Of a DNA stretch of 64,000 nt, positions 12,652-25,042 are shown piece by piece (the stretch's first letter is position 1; each line of letters opens with the position of its first letter). The notes below the pieces were generated by a model that was given only the letters and a program-made list of their open reading frames with translations, was not told the origin of the DNA and made no database searches. A program made the position numbers and the translations under genes. Origin of the DNA: Hypericum androsaemum (Eukaryota; Streptophyta; Magnoliopsida; Malpighiales; Hypericaceae). The stretch covers positions 4,774,001-4,838,000 of the forward strand of contig OZ023188.1 in NCBI GenBank assembly GCA_963995505.1, written 5' to 3'.

Positions 12652-12986
12652 CCACCTGCTGAAGCAACTTTGCGACCAATAGATGCGCTCTCTATTTTTT
12701 GGTCAATCTCATGCTCCATAACCTCGAACAGCTTTTTCGCTGAAGCTTCCTGCCTCAAACCAATGCTACATGCCATAGCATACAAAGGGCAACCTTTTGT
12801 TCCACCAAGTAGAACCCTCAACATGCCACGAACTCCATCGTTCGGCTTTGAGTGGGATACCTGATCCGCCTGTAGTGTCACTAACGACTTTGCATGCCCA
12901 ATGCCAAACCTACCCAACATCTTTGAAGTGTACGTCCTTTTAGACAACCATAGCGGGGCCCAGCTAATAATGCTTCTCTGAGACAA
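12652..12986 (-). CDS. Short open frame of unknown origin (about 110 aa)
   Basis: An open frame of about 110 codons lies between the 2.6 kb LTR and the truncated LTR of the next element. Its composition looks protein-like (for example GVRGMLRVLLGGTKG and KKLFEVMEHEIDQKIE, which could form an amphipathic helix), unlike the low-complexity shadow frames around it. I do not recognise the family. No intact promoter, start context or intron structure supports expression. It may be an exon remnant or part of a transposed gene fragment; its last codons run into the LTR end. Treat as hypothetical. Confidence 0.3.
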
Positions 12987-13035
12987 CTATGGCTCCTTGC
13001 CAACCATGCCTCTATGAAACAACAATAGCTTGCTA

Positions 13036-14129
13036 TCCATGTCTCCGTCGCCCAAGCCCCCTTTATATAGCACGTCTTGACCTAGCTCCATCCTTCCCGG
13101 GGAAGAAATCCCGTCCAAACGAATATGTTTTTTCCTAATCAACCTGGCTTAGAATAGGAAAATTGAAGCCGTCTTCCTCAAATGAACAAATCCCATCTTC
13201 GAATAGGAATATCCCGATCGTGCCGACCAAGCAACTGTGACCTAAGATCTTGCCCGAATCTTGGAAATCCTAGCTCAACTTAGGAAAATATAAGCCGACT
13301 TGACCCTCCCTAACCTTCTATGTAAAACCTGTCTTAAGCCCGTCATCGCCCAATCATCTGACCGCCTTTAAGCCTAAAGCAAACTCAAAACAGGCCCAAG
13401 CCGACGCCTTCTCAACCAAAGTGGACATGCTTCCCGCTTTAAGGGCCATAATGGAATCTTCACTTCCCGCCTGCAAAGGCCAAATGGTATCCGCCCGAGA
13501 ATCACTTCCCGCCTATAAGGATCAAGTGGGTTTACCACACATAAGCCCGAAATTTCCTTCCCACCTATAAGGATCAAGTGGGCTTACCGCCCATAAGCTC
13601 AGAATTGCATTTCTGCTTATAAACCCAAAGCAAAACACGTCGGGCTGGGATCTCCACTTAAACCTTCCTCTCATCTATAAGTCCAAATTAAACTACAAAG
13701 TTGTACCATGTCTTAGCTTTCTATAGAAACTTGAATCATCTCAATCGGAGGTCTGAGGTGGAAGCTGTGGTTTTTCTACCAAAATGCAATGGTCCTTGAT
13801 GAGGCAACCAACACGAAAACTTGAAGCCTCGTTTTGACCCTCCTTCATGCATATTAAGGCAAGACTATTGAAATATAAGTGGCTTTCCATGGCAATAAGA
13901 ATCACTCTGATCTGAGGTCCGGGTAGAGTATTACAACCAATTTCTCGAGGATGGACATGGCTGCCTTAGTACCCACCATGTACATGTGGAAATGCCAAAG
14001 CTCTCTTCCCTAACTTTGTGCTAGGCACCAACTTTGTGAACATAGACCTTAAGCCAAAGCTTATCTCTAAAGACGCAGACCTCGTATCAAACCTCGATTC
14101 CATGAACATAAAATATTTGACCTCCAACA
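13036..14129 (-). repeat. Left (3') LTR of the gag-protease element, truncated
   Basis: Matches 26316-26945, 27840-27990 and 33809-34096 of the right LTR, ending in the same GACCTCCAACA. Its outer end is missing: similarity starts only at the CGTCGCCC block near 13036. It also lacks the ~0.8 kb tandem arrays of the right LTR. Across the position where the right LTR is interrupted it is uninterrupted (CCCTCCTTCATGCATA near 13845), giving an empty-site reference. Confidence 0.8.
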
Positions 14130-14624
14130 ATGCCCCCTGCACGTCAATGTTTCGGTACAGTCAGGCGAGAAACATTGACGTGGTCCTTAAAGATCTCCTT
14201 GTCTTGATGAATTTGTTGTGTCAAAGGGTCCTTCATCTTAGCCTTGGCGGTATTAGGTTGTTTGGAGCATGGTGATAGTCACTACTTTTATGCACCTCTA
14301 GGAGGTCTAGGTCATCGTCCTCACAGACGTACCCGGCTAAATCATATGGTGACAAGGTACAGACCTCCAATTACCTTATCACCTTTCGTATTGCCTTACT
14401 CCTTGCAAGTAAGACAGAGGATTTTCCCCCTATGTATGACACTGATCAGTCGTCCAGATGAAGGGATCTCCCACTTGACCGAGCTCTTTTACCGGGAAAA
14501 CCTATCATCCATGCTACTCCAGGCCATCCTTGTTGGTACTATGAACCCATCGTAGAAGACTGCTTCAATATAGCATGCGGCTGACACGAATGGACGTGCA
14601 TCAATTCACATCAATCCAAACAAT
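14130..14624 (-). other. 3' internal region of the gag-protease element
   Basis: About 500 bp between the end of the protease frame and the left LTR, with a G-rich polypurine tract on the minus strand adjoining the LTR. No RT, RNase H or integrase coding is visible although these would normally follow protease. Confidence 0.5.
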
Positions 14625-14935
14625 CTATACCTTCCCATCTGACTTCCATTGAATCAGACATTGGCGGATGGAAGATGGAATTACTTGATTAGAGTAGATT
14701 AAGTCTTGCCCTTCCCTTAAAAAGTTAGGCACAATCGTGCCGGTCGAGCTGACGACCTCATTTTCCTTATTACGCTCTATGAGGAGCGATTGAAGAAAGG
14801 TGTTCATCGTAGCACCATTATCTAGGAATATCCTTTTGATCAGCTCTCCAAGGAAATGAGTCATCATGCAAAGAGGATTCTCATGGTTGCTCTTCTTCCG
14901 AGAAGACCTCACAATAATGATGCTACCATCGAAGT
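14625..14935 (-). pseudogene. Protease half of the split gag-protease frame
   Basis: Minus-strand frame with a retropepsin-type active-site motif, FLDNGATMNTFL (D-N-G-A). The frame continues across the chromovirus insertion: the last codon upstream at 23854-23856 joins the codon starting at 14930 in phase once the insertion and one TSD copy are discounted. The insertion therefore hit a coding region. Family-level identity (Gypsy-type retropepsin) rests mainly on this motif and on the element context. Confidence 0.6.
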
Positions 14936-16868
14936 TGTGATACCCTAAACCTTCAATCAAATTTGGTACAACAAAATAAGGTTGGTTTTGGAAGGGTTTA
15001 GGCTTAGTCCATCATCATTCGGTAAAATAGGCATAACTTCTCCATTCGGACTTCAAATTAGGTGATTCCAATTCGTGTGGATTCATAACACCTTGATCTA
15101 TAACTTTGTTCTTTGATTTTGGTAATTAATGAAATAATCTGGCCGTAATAGAGCAATAAATCAAGGTGCTCGGAAATTGGTCAAATTTCATCGGTATTGG
15201 GAAATTTTGTGAAAATAATTTGTTATGTGACTTTATTTGAATAAGGCTCATTTTAGGGACCTATTAGAACATATTAAGAAGTTTAGAAATGATTTTGAAT
15301 GGCTGGAAAAGTCTAGGATCAAAAGAGAAATTTTGTTGCAAGTTGGCTAGGTGGCAAATGAAAAGTAGGATGACTAAGCTACTTAGCATGCATATAAAAG
15401 GAAAAATATTTTGGACCAGAACATAGGCACGAACTAATTGGTCATTTAGGACAGAAAAACAGAGAGGAAGGCCTAGGAGAAAGGGGGAAACCGAAGGTAA
15501 AAGAAGAAGGAAAAAAGGTGGACAGATTTCAACAACTTAGAAGAATAGGTAAGTAGTTTTGTAGGATTTTGCTTAATTTGAGTAGAAATCATTTGACACC
15601 TTGAAGAAGCTAGTAGGTGAAGATTAGAATAGATTAATATAGACCTAGATGAAGGAAGTTGAGGTAAGTTTTAGCTAGCATTTTTATGTATGAAAGTTGG
15701 AAGAGAAATTGATCATCGGGGGTGTAATTTTGTGAATTTTAGTATAGGTTTTGGGGCTGTCTTGTGTAAATGCGAATCTAAGATATTTTTATGTTACCTA
15801 GGATCTAATTACATGCTTGAGATGTTGGTAATGATAGTGGTTTATGTTCTTTTGACTAGTTAACCGACGTTTTAAATCCGAGTACCACGAGTTGTAAAAC
15901 GAAGCACGGAGCTTCTCTTTGAATGGTTTGAGCAACCATTATCTTGTAAGTGGATATTCTTTGTAACATGTGTTTAGTTAACTAGACGTGGGTGATATGT
16001 ATAATTTGCTGTACTTTTGATTGGTTTAAAGTATGGTTATATGATTAGTTTTGATTAATATGTGATTTGAAGATGTTTGTGGATTGTTTGTTTATTTGGG
16101 GCTATTTTGCCCAATTCGTGATATGGGACTCTTTTGGTATGAATTTGGAGTGAGAGTGACACTATCTAGACCTATCTGAAGTTCATCCGAATTGTGTTAT
16201 ATGTTCTGTGAAAGTCTATTTGAAGTTCTGATTACATGTGATACGTGACTTCTTTGATGACCTTGTCTGTGAAGTAGTCTTTTGTTGTCTTAGTTGTGTG
16301 TTAGTATTTGGTTGGGTTTGATGGGAACGACTGGTTGGTTAAATACATGTTACTTATAATATTTGCTTACTAAGTGTTTCAAAGCACTTATCCCTTAATT
16401 CAATCCACAGGTGAAGAGATTTGAGCTGTGGTTTGCATCTGGAGAATCTTTTCCATCCGACTTCAGCCCGTTGCCTTCCATCTCAGGCTATATTTGAAGG
16501 TCTCCAGATGGTCTTTCTCTTTTATAATCTAGGTCACTCCATTGTACATATTTGTTGGTCTTTTGACATATGACCTTAGCTTAATGTTAATATGTAATAT
16601 ATGTGTAAATTATGTTTATGTTTTAAAAGGATGTGTTTTGATGATACTATGTTGGAGATGTGTACTCCAACTTTTGAATTATGTCTACCAGGTTTGGATA
16701 ACGATAAATATGTATGTTTTAAGAGACAACGTTGTTGAAAAATATTTTTTGACGATTTCTGTTAATGAGAATAATGTGTTATGTTTGAGGCTTGCTAGGT
16801 TATGGTTTATTATATTAAGTTTGACATGATCTAGCACCGGTCACCGACCACAAATTTGGGTCGTGACA
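14936..16868 (+). repeat. 5' LTR of the chromovirus (1933 bp)
   Basis: Near-identical to 21699-23853 except for scattered substitutions and the absence of about 220 bp present in the 3' LTR (22921-23134). A TATA-like ATATAAAA lies at 15392-15399, with the matching TATAAAA at 22154-22160. Confidence 0.95.
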
Positions 16869-16872
16869 GACT

Positions 16873-16889
16873 TGGTATCAGAGCTCGGT
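16873..16889 (+). promoter_or_regulatory. Primer binding site of the chromovirus
   Basis: TGGTATCAGAGCTCGGT, complementary to the initiator-Met tRNA 3' end, four bases after the 5' LTR. Confidence 0.93.
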
Positions 16890-17030
16890 TAGAGCCCTAG
16901 GTTTGAGCCTAGCTTATTATTTGAATTATGTGTTATGTATAATGGAGCATAGGATTTGTCTTGTCCTTGAACCTCTTTTGTTGTGTTGTCCTTTGGTATG
17001 CTTAATTCTGACTTATTTGTATAAGAGGAT

Positions 17031-20000
17031 ATGACCATTACACGTAGTGGTATGGATACGGTTAGGGAGCAGGGTGAAAGCTCCCAAGGTTAGAGGAAGG
17101 ATGTTGCATCTGAAACTACACCACCATGTGAAGCCACCACCGGTGGTAGGGTCACTAGAGATGAGATTCCACCACCTGTTGCTGCTGTTCCTACTTCTGA
17201 GATGGAGAGGCAGGGTGGTGATGGTGTAGACAGAGTTATGAAAGCAATGGAGAAATTCATCGCTACTGAGCAAACACAATTAGAGCATAATGTTACATCA
17301 GCTGCTAAAGATGACTCTTTGGGTGAGTTCTTGAAGTTGAATCCACCAATATTTTTTGGCTTAAGTGATGATCCTCAGGTATTCATTGATGAGATGGAGA
17401 AGAGGAGAAGAATCTTAAGGTGCGATAAAGAGCGAATGGTGGAGTTGGCATCATTTACGTTGGTAGGTGTGGCTGGAGTTTGGTTCCAAAATGAGGGATC
17501 ATATGCGTGGACTTGGGAGATCTTTACTAAGGCCTTATTGGATCGGTTCTTACCAGAGAGTTTGAAAGATGCTCGAGCTTTTGAATTTGAGCGATTGGTG
17601 AAGACTCCAGAGATGACAGTATCTCAATATGATGAGAGGTTCACTTATCTGTCACGATATGCAAAACACTTGGTTCCTAATGATGAGATGAAGGTAAAGA
17701 GGTTTATTCGTGGACTTGATGATTCTATGTTCAAGGTTATGTATCCTCGTGGTTTCGAGACATATGCAGCTGCAGTAGATTGTGCTCGAACCTTAGAGAT
17801 GCGAGATAATGAACGTCGAGTGGTCCAAAGTCAACCAAAATTTCAGAAGTTTGAAAAACCACCACAAAGGAGTTTCAACCAAGGCTTTAGACAGCAAGAG
17901 AGATGGACCAACATTCAGTCAGTATCGTCAAAGGGTACAGGACCAGTTGGTAGATTTGGTAGAGGGAAAGATTTTCGTGGTCAGCAATTCAGTAAGAACC
18001 AGTCCAGTAATTTCAGGAGATGCCAAAGTTGTGGTAAACAACATCCTGAAGACATTTGTTATAAAAAGACAGGAGCTTGTTTTCACTGTGGTATGCAAGG
18101 TCACTTGGTGAAAGACTGTCCTACAATCGATCAGCGTAAGCAAGTGTCGAGTTTGATAGTTAGGCCACCAACACAAGAGTTTTCTCGACCACAAGTTCAG
18201 CAGGGCAATCTACTTGATCAAAAAGAAGTAGGTTTGAGGATTGAGGGACCTAAGTCTGATAGTGGAGGAGGTAGTGCACACCCTAGAGTGTATGCATTGA
18301 CTAGGAGAGATGCTGATGCTAGTAACACTGTGGTGTCAGATAACCTTCCCATTGGATCATCTTATGCACGTATTCTATTTGATTCGGGTTCTACACACTC
18401 TTTTGTGTCATCTCAATATGTTCAATGTTTGGATGCTATACCTGTATGTTTGGATGAGTCTATGATTATTGCCACTCCTTCGGGCAGATTTATGTATATT
18501 TGTGAAGTTGTTAGATCATGCAATATTCAAATTAGTGGACATGACTTGATGGCTGATTTATACATATTGGATATGGATGATTTTGATATCATAGTGGGTA
18601 TGGACGTGTTATCCACTTACCATGCGGTAGTGGATTGTTTTAGAAAAAGGGTTATTTTTCATCCTACAGATGAAGCAGAGTTTGAGTTTCAGGGTGAGAA
18701 AAAGGTGACTACTGCAAAGCTTATCTCTTACATGAAAGCTAGCAAGTTTCTAAGGAAAGGATGTGTAAGCTATTTAGCTATGGTAAAGGAAATAAGGAAG
18801 GAAGATGTTTCAGTGGATCATATCCCTATTGTCAAGGAGTACCCAGATGTATTTCCAGAAGATCTACCAGGCTTACCTCCAGAGAGGGAGATTGAATTTT
18901 GTATTGATCTTGAACCAAGAATTGAACCAATCTCTATACCACCTTATCGTATGGCTCCAGCTGAAATGAAAGAGTTGAAAGATCAGTTGTAAGATTTGTT
19001 GAATAAAGGGTACATAAGGCCTAGTGTTTCTCCGTGGGGAGCCCCAGTGCTATTTCTGAAGAAGAAAGATGGGAGTTTACGATTGTGCATAGACTACCGA
19101 AAGCTGAATAAGGTAACTATACGCAACCGATATCCTCTTCCGAGAATAGATGATTTGTTTGATCAGTTGCGGGGATCTAAATGATTTTCTAAGATTGACT
19201 TAAGATCAGGGTATCATCAGTTGCGGATTAGAGAGATGGACATTCCAAAGACGGCATTCAGGACTCGATATGGCCATTATGAGTTTCTGGTTATGCCATT
19301 TGGATTGACTAATGCCCCAGCTGCCTTTATGGATATGATGAACAAGAATTTCAAGCCTTTCCTGGATCAGTTTGTGGTTGTTTTTATTGATGATATATTG
19401 ATATACTCAATTGATCAGGAAGATCATGAGAGACACCTTAGGCAAGTGTTGCAGACGCTACGAGAGAAAAAGCTATATGCTAAATTCTCAAAGTGTGAAT
19501 TTTGGCTTCAAAGTGTAGCTTTTCTAGGACATGTGGTGTCTAAAGATGGAGTGTCAATTGATCCGAAGAAGGTGGAAGCTGTTGTCAATTGGCCTACCCC
19601 AGCTAGTGTTACTGGGATACGCAACTTTTTGGGTTTAGCAGGGTATTATCGACGATTTGTCAAAGGATTCTCTACTTTGGCAGCACCATTAACTCGGCTA
19701 ACTCATAAAAATGCCAAGTATGAATGGTCGGGTAGGTGTGAAGAGAGTTTTCAAGAATTGAAGGATCGGTTAACCCATGCACCTGTATTGGTTCTACCTT
19801 CAGGATCAGGTGGATATTCAGTTTATTGTGATGCTTCAAGAGTGGGTTTGGGATGTGTTCTTATGCAACACAAGAATGTTATTTCTTATGCCTCTAGACA
19901 GCTGAAGAAACATGAAGAGAATTATCCAGTTCATGATTTGGAAATGGCAGCAGTTGTGTTTGCATTGAAGATTTGGAGGCACTACTTGTATGGTGAGAAG

Positions 20001-21638
20001 TTTGAGATATATACAGATCATAAAAGCCTCAAGTATATCTTTGAGCAACGAGATTTAAACTTAAGACAGAGGAGGTGGATGGAGTTACTTAAGGATTATG
20101 ATTGCACTATTAACTATCACCCTGGGAAAGCTAATGTGGTAGCTGATGCTTTAAGTCGTAAATCCTTAAGTCAGCCAAAGTTTCTAGCAGAAATGCATAT
20201 GAGACCTACGTTGCGAGGACGGGTTATGGAATTGCAATGGGAGGATCCAGAGGTTATTGTGATGATGGAACAAGTTGAACATGGTGAATTACCTAAATTT
20301 TGACTTAGTACTAATGGTGTCTTGTATTTTGGTTCTCGAGTGGTTGTCCCTGATGTTGGAGATCTAAGAAAGGAATTATTGACTGAGGCACACCGAGCGG
20401 TCTACAGTATGCACCCTGGATCTACAAAAATGTACCATGATTTGAGATGTAATTATTGGTGGCAAGGTATGAAAAAGGACATTGCAAAGTTTGTTTCAAA
20501 GTGTTTGACCTGTCAACAGGTTAAAGCAGAGCATCAGAGGCCTTCTGGATTACTACAACCTCTTGAGATTCCAATGTGGAAGTGGGAGCAGATAACAATG
20601 GATTTGTTAGTAGGGCTTCCAACTACTACCAAAGGTTATGATGCAGTATGGGTTATTGTAGACAGATTGACAAAATCTTCACATTTCCTACCAATAAAGA
20701 GTACATATGATGCAAGAAGGTTTGCTCAGATATTTATGGATGAAATTATTCGCCTTCATGGTGTACCAGTTTCAATTGTATCTGACCGTGGAACTCATTT
20801 CACGTCAAGGTTTTGGGGGCAATTTCAGGAGGCTATGGGAACTCGTTTGGATTTGAGTATGGCCTTTCATCCTCAAACAGATGGCCAGTCTGAGCGTGTT
20901 ATTCAAATATTGGAAGATATGATGCGAACTTGTGTCATTGATTTTGGAGGGAGTTAGGATCATTATTTGCCATTAATGGAGTTTGCTTATAATAATAGCT
21001 ATCAATCAAGTATCAAGATGGCTCCATATGAAGCTTTGTATGGAAGAAAATGTAGATCTCTGTTATGTTGGAATAAGGTTCGTGAGAAACAACTATTGGG
21101 CAATGACTTAGTACAAGAAACCAATGAGAAGATACAGTTGATTCGACAAAGGCTGGAAACAGCCCAGAGTCGGCAAAAGTCATACTCAGGCAAGAGACGA
21201 AAGGATATCGAGTTTGATGTGGGACTACATGTTTTTCTCAAGGTTTCACCTATGAAGGGAACAATGAGGTTTGGGAGAAGGGACAAACTCAGTCCTAGAT
21301 ATATTGGCCCATTTGAGATTTTGGAGCGAGTTGGACCAGTGGCATATCGATTGGCTTTGCCACCATCCTTGTCACATATTCATCCAGTGTTCCATGTCTC
21401 TATGCTTAAGCGATATTTGCACGATCCTACTCATGTTTTGGAGCCACAGATAGTAGAGATAAGTGGAGATTTGACATATCAAGAGAATCCAATAAGGATT
21501 TTGGATCGTGAAGTCAGGAAGCTTCGGAATAGAGAGCTTCCGATGGTCAAGGTTGAATGGGCAAATCGTTCCTTGGCTGAGGCAACTTGGGAAATGGAGG
21601 AAGTGATGAAAATGAAGTACCCACATCTATTTGCATGA
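17031..21638 (+). pseudogene. Chromovirus gag-pol polyprotein with five in-frame stops
   Basis: One plus-strand frame from ATG 17031 to the stop ending 21638. It contains gag (capsid-like segment, about 17300-17850), a CCHC knuckle (CFHCGMQGHLVKDC), retropepsin (FDSGSTHSF), RT (FIDDILIYS near 19385), Ty3-type RNase H ([20 protein letters not shown]), integrase zinc and catalytic core (CLTCQ; SDRGTHF; HPQTDGQSER), and a chromodomain-like C-terminus (PIRILDREV...ATWEMEE). Stops at 17091, 18990, 19182, 20301 and 20955 interrupt an otherwise uninterrupted phase, and no frameshift is needed. Most are one transition away from a CAG, CAA, CGA or TGG codon. Without readthrough the pol enzymes cannot be made, so this copy is non-autonomous. 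Confidence 0.94.
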
Positions 21639-21683
21639 CAAGTAAGTTAGCCTTCCATTTTGCAAATTCGGGGACCGAATTTT

Positions 21684-21698
21684 AAAAGGAGGAGAGAC
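21684..21698 (+). promoter_or_regulatory. Polypurine tract of the chromovirus
   Basis: AAAAGGAGGAGAGAC directly precedes the TGTGATACCC start of the 3' LTR; the expected plus-strand priming site. Confidence 0.9.
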
Positions 21699-23853
21699 TG
21701 TGATACCCTAACCCTTCAATCAAATTTGGTACAACAAAATAAGGTTGGTTTTGGAAGGGTTTAGGCTTAGTCCATCATCATTCGGTAAAATAGGCATAAC
21801 TTCTCCATTCGGACTCCAAATTAGGTGATTCCAATTCGTTGGATTCATAACACCTTGATCTATAACTTTGTTCTTTGATTTTGGTAATTAATGAAATAAT
21901 CTGGCCGTAACAGAGCAATAAATCAAGGTGCTCAAAAATTGGTCAAATTTCGTCGGTATTAGGAAATTTTGTGAAAATAATTTGTTATGTGACTTTATTT
22001 GAATAAGGCTCATTTTAGGGACTTATTAGAACATATTAAGAAGTTTAGAAATGATTTTGAATGGCTGAAAAAGTCTAGGATCAAAAGGAAAATTTTGTTG
22101 CAAGTTGGCTAGGTGGCAAATGAAAAGTAGGATCACTAAGCTACTTAGCATGCTATAAAAGGAAAAATATTTTGGACCAGAAGATAGGCACGAACCAATT
22201 GGTCATTTAGGACAGAGAAACAGAGAGGAAGGCCTAGGAGAAAGGGGGAAACCGAAGGTAAAAGAAGAAGGAAAAAAGGTGGACAGATTTTAACAACTTG
22301 GAAGAATAGGTAAGTAGTTTTGTAGGATTTTGCTTAATTTGAGTAGAAATCATTTGACACCTTGAAGAAGCTAGTAGGTGAAGATTAGAACAGATTAATA
22401 TAGACCTAGATGAAGGAAGTTGAGGTAAGTTTTAGCTAGCATTTTTATGTATAGAAGTTGGAAGAGAAATTGATCATCGGGGGTGTAGTTTTGTGAATTT
22501 TAGTATAGGTTTTGGGGCTGCCTTGTGTAAATTCGAATCTAAGAAATGAACTAAGATATTTTTATGTTACCTAGGATCTAATTACATGCTTGAGAGGTTG
22601 GTAATGATAGTAGTTTATGTTCTTTTGACTAGTTAACCGACGTTTTAAATCCGAGTGACACGAGTTGTAAAACGAAGCACGGAGCTTCTCTTTGAATGGT
22701 TTGAGCAACCATTATCTTGTAAGTGCATATTCTTTGTAACATGTATTTAGTTAACTAGACATGGGTGATATGTATAATTTGGTGTACTTTTGATTGGTTT
22801 AAAGTATAGTTATATGATTAGTTTTGGTTAATATGTGATTTGAAGATGTTTGTGGATTGTTTATTTATTTGGGGCTATTTTGCCCAATTCGTGATATGGG
22901 ACTCTTTTGGTATGAATTTGGATATGTGGTCAATATGTTCTGGTCAATATGTATTACGTGTGTTTGGTATGTCATTTGTGAGATGGCGGATGATGAGGTC
23001 TACCCGTGACCAACCGGGGATGTTGGCATATGTGCACATATACTGAGGATACATTGGATATGTATATGATCTGATATTTGGCCGGCGGGGTTGGTTTCTG
23101 ATGGCGCCTTTAAGATATGGTATCCTCGTGTCTGAGTGGGAGTGACACTATCTAGACCTATCTGAAGTTCATCCGAATTGTGTTATATGTTCTGTGAAAG
23201 TCTATTTGAAGTTCTGATTACATGTGATACGTGACTTCTTTGATGACCTTGTCTGTGAAGTAGTCTTTTGTTGTCTTAGTTGTGTGTTAGTATTTGGTTG
23301 GGTTTGATGGAAACGACTGGTTGGTTAAATACATGTTACTTATAATATTTGCTTACTAAGTGTTTTAAAGCACTTATCCCTTACTTCAATCCACAGGTGA
23401 AGAGATTTGAGCTGTGGTTTGCATCTGGAGAATCTTTTCCATCCGAGTTCAGCCCGTTGCCTTCCATCTCGGGCTACATTTGAAGGTCTCCAGATGTCTT
23501 TCTCTTTTGTAATCTAGGTCGGTCCATTGTACATATTTGTTGGTCTTTTGACATATGACCTTAGCTTAATGTTAATATGTAATATATGTGTAAATTATGT
23601 TTATGTTTTAAAAGGATGTGTTTTGATGATACTATGTTGGAGATGTGTACTCCAACTTTTGAATTATGTCTACCAGGTTTGGATAACGATAAATATGTAT
23701 GTTTTAAGAGACAACGTTGTTGAAAAATATTTTTTGACGATTTCTGTTAATGAGAATAATGTGTTATGTTTGAGGCTTGCTAGGTTATGGTTTATTATAT
23801 TAAGTTTGACATGATCTAGCGCCGGTCACCGACCACAAATTTGGGCCGTGACA
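21699..23853 (+). repeat. 3' LTR of the chromovirus (2155 bp)
   Basis: Contains an extra ~220 bp block (22921-23134) missing from the 5' LTR. Its reverse complement occurs in the unrelated-position LTR at 10680-10940, so the block is ancestral and was lost from the 5' copy. Confidence 0.95.
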
Positions 23854-24216
23854 GAAGTCTTCCATTATAGGTATGGCTGTGGACTTGTCTTTCACTTGGG
23901 GATCAATAGGATCATTTTTAATCACCTCCCCCTTGAGATGGCTTGGTTGGATGGATCTTGACCTAAAGCTAGCCGGTAAGGAGAACTCCACATCAGTCAT
24001 TATCTTTCTTAGGAAGGCCCCAAACTTGACGGATCCGGAGGCAAGGTTGACTGAGACTTCCTCCTCTTTCTGGTCAGCCTTGTCTTTCTGAGAGCGATCT
24101 TCTTTCGGGTGGATCTCATTTCTTATCTTTGGTACCCATTTGTGGATCAGCTTCCTTTGGTCGAACCGTCTTAACTTGCTTAAGGTCCTTATCCATCTTT
24201 GCCTTAGAGGCTTCAA
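23854..24216 (-). pseudogene. Gag-side half of the split gag-protease frame
   Basis: Basic, lysine-rich minus-strand frame (for example KEDRSQKDKADQKEEE) leading into the chromovirus TSD. It is in phase with the protease half at 14625-14930. The lysine/glutamate-rich composition fits a gag linker. No zinc knuckle is evident. The visible frame starts at an internal Met; further upstream the frame is broken. Confidence 0.5.
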
Positions 24217-25042
24217 CCTCCTTGGCTCGGCCTTGAATTGGTGGTGAACGATGTTTAATGTGTGGACGAGCTAGGAGCGCCTTTTATTTTTTTAGCTGGA
24301 CCCTTTGCTGCACAAGTTGCCTTTTAAGGTCCTTGATGTCTTGCCTTCTTTTTTAACCTTCATCTCAAGGTGATATCTCTAGGTCTTGGTCAGGACGTAT
24401 TATATTAGTTACTCTTGGGGAACCCTTTTATCTCGAAGCCGGTTGAAAGCATGCCGACGTGGGTTGGACTCGTCTTAAATATCCACCTTTGACATAAAAA
24501 TGATTGAGCCTTCATGTATCATCGGCTCTCCTTGGACGAAAGGATTTTAAAACCCTATGATTTTCATTATAGGGCAGCCTTCATGTCCTCGCTTGAGAGC
24601 ATCGGCTCCTCTTAGACAAAAGGACTTCTGAGCTTTTGGGATGCTGTTGTTGGACAGTCATCCTTGCCCCCAGAGTCTTGCCCTCTGGGTCTTAAGGTCA
24701 GCCATTACTTTCTCAGGGTCTGGCCATCCTTGCCCCCCGAGTCTTTTCCTCTGGATCTTGGGGTCGGCCTTCCCTTACTTGGGGCATTCCTTCTCTCTAG
24801 GTCCTTTGGATGCCAACCACAGCAACTAAAGCACCAACATGGGTGTCAGTTGACGGTAGTCTCCCAGAATGAGAGAGTTGAGGTTATCCTCCCGTCTCTT
24901 GTTGTTGGGTAGATCCGAAAGCCAATTGATGGTTGATGTCATCCTCATCGAGCTCTCCTTGTCGGGTGACATCATTCTCATCGAGCTCACTTTGCCAGTT
25001 GACGTCGTCCTCATCGAGCTCCCCTTGCCTCAACATCATGAA
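24217..25042 (-). other. Degenerate internal region of the gag-protease element with a 33 bp repeat
   Basis: No clear coding. At about 24925-25030 a 33 bp unit containing CTCATCGAGCTC repeats three times, encoding an 11-residue SSMRMTS-type repeat on the minus strand. Confidence 0.5.

Larger units (their letters stand above)
14936..23853 (+). mobile_element. Tekay/Del-like chromovirus (Ty3/Gypsy), complete with TSD
   Basis: An 8.9 kb plus-strand element with perfect 5 bp TSD gaagt (14931-14935 and 23854-23858). LTRs begin TGTGATACCC and end CCGTGACA or TCGTGACA. Order is 5' LTR, PBS (16873), gag, protease, RT, RNase H, integrase, C-terminal chromodomain-like segment, polypurine tract (21684-21698), 3' LTR. 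The chromodomain-like tail after integrase places it among chromoviruses; the long LTRs fit the Tekay/Del clade. It is inserted in the gag-protease frame of the surrounding element. Confidence 0.96.

Noticed and set aside
16542..16829. Identical 95-codon frames at 16542-16829 and 23527-23814 as a duplicated gene
   Set aside because: Both lie at the same position in the two LTRs of the chromovirus; identity reflects the LTR pair, and the hydrophobic, low-complexity product has no supporting feature.
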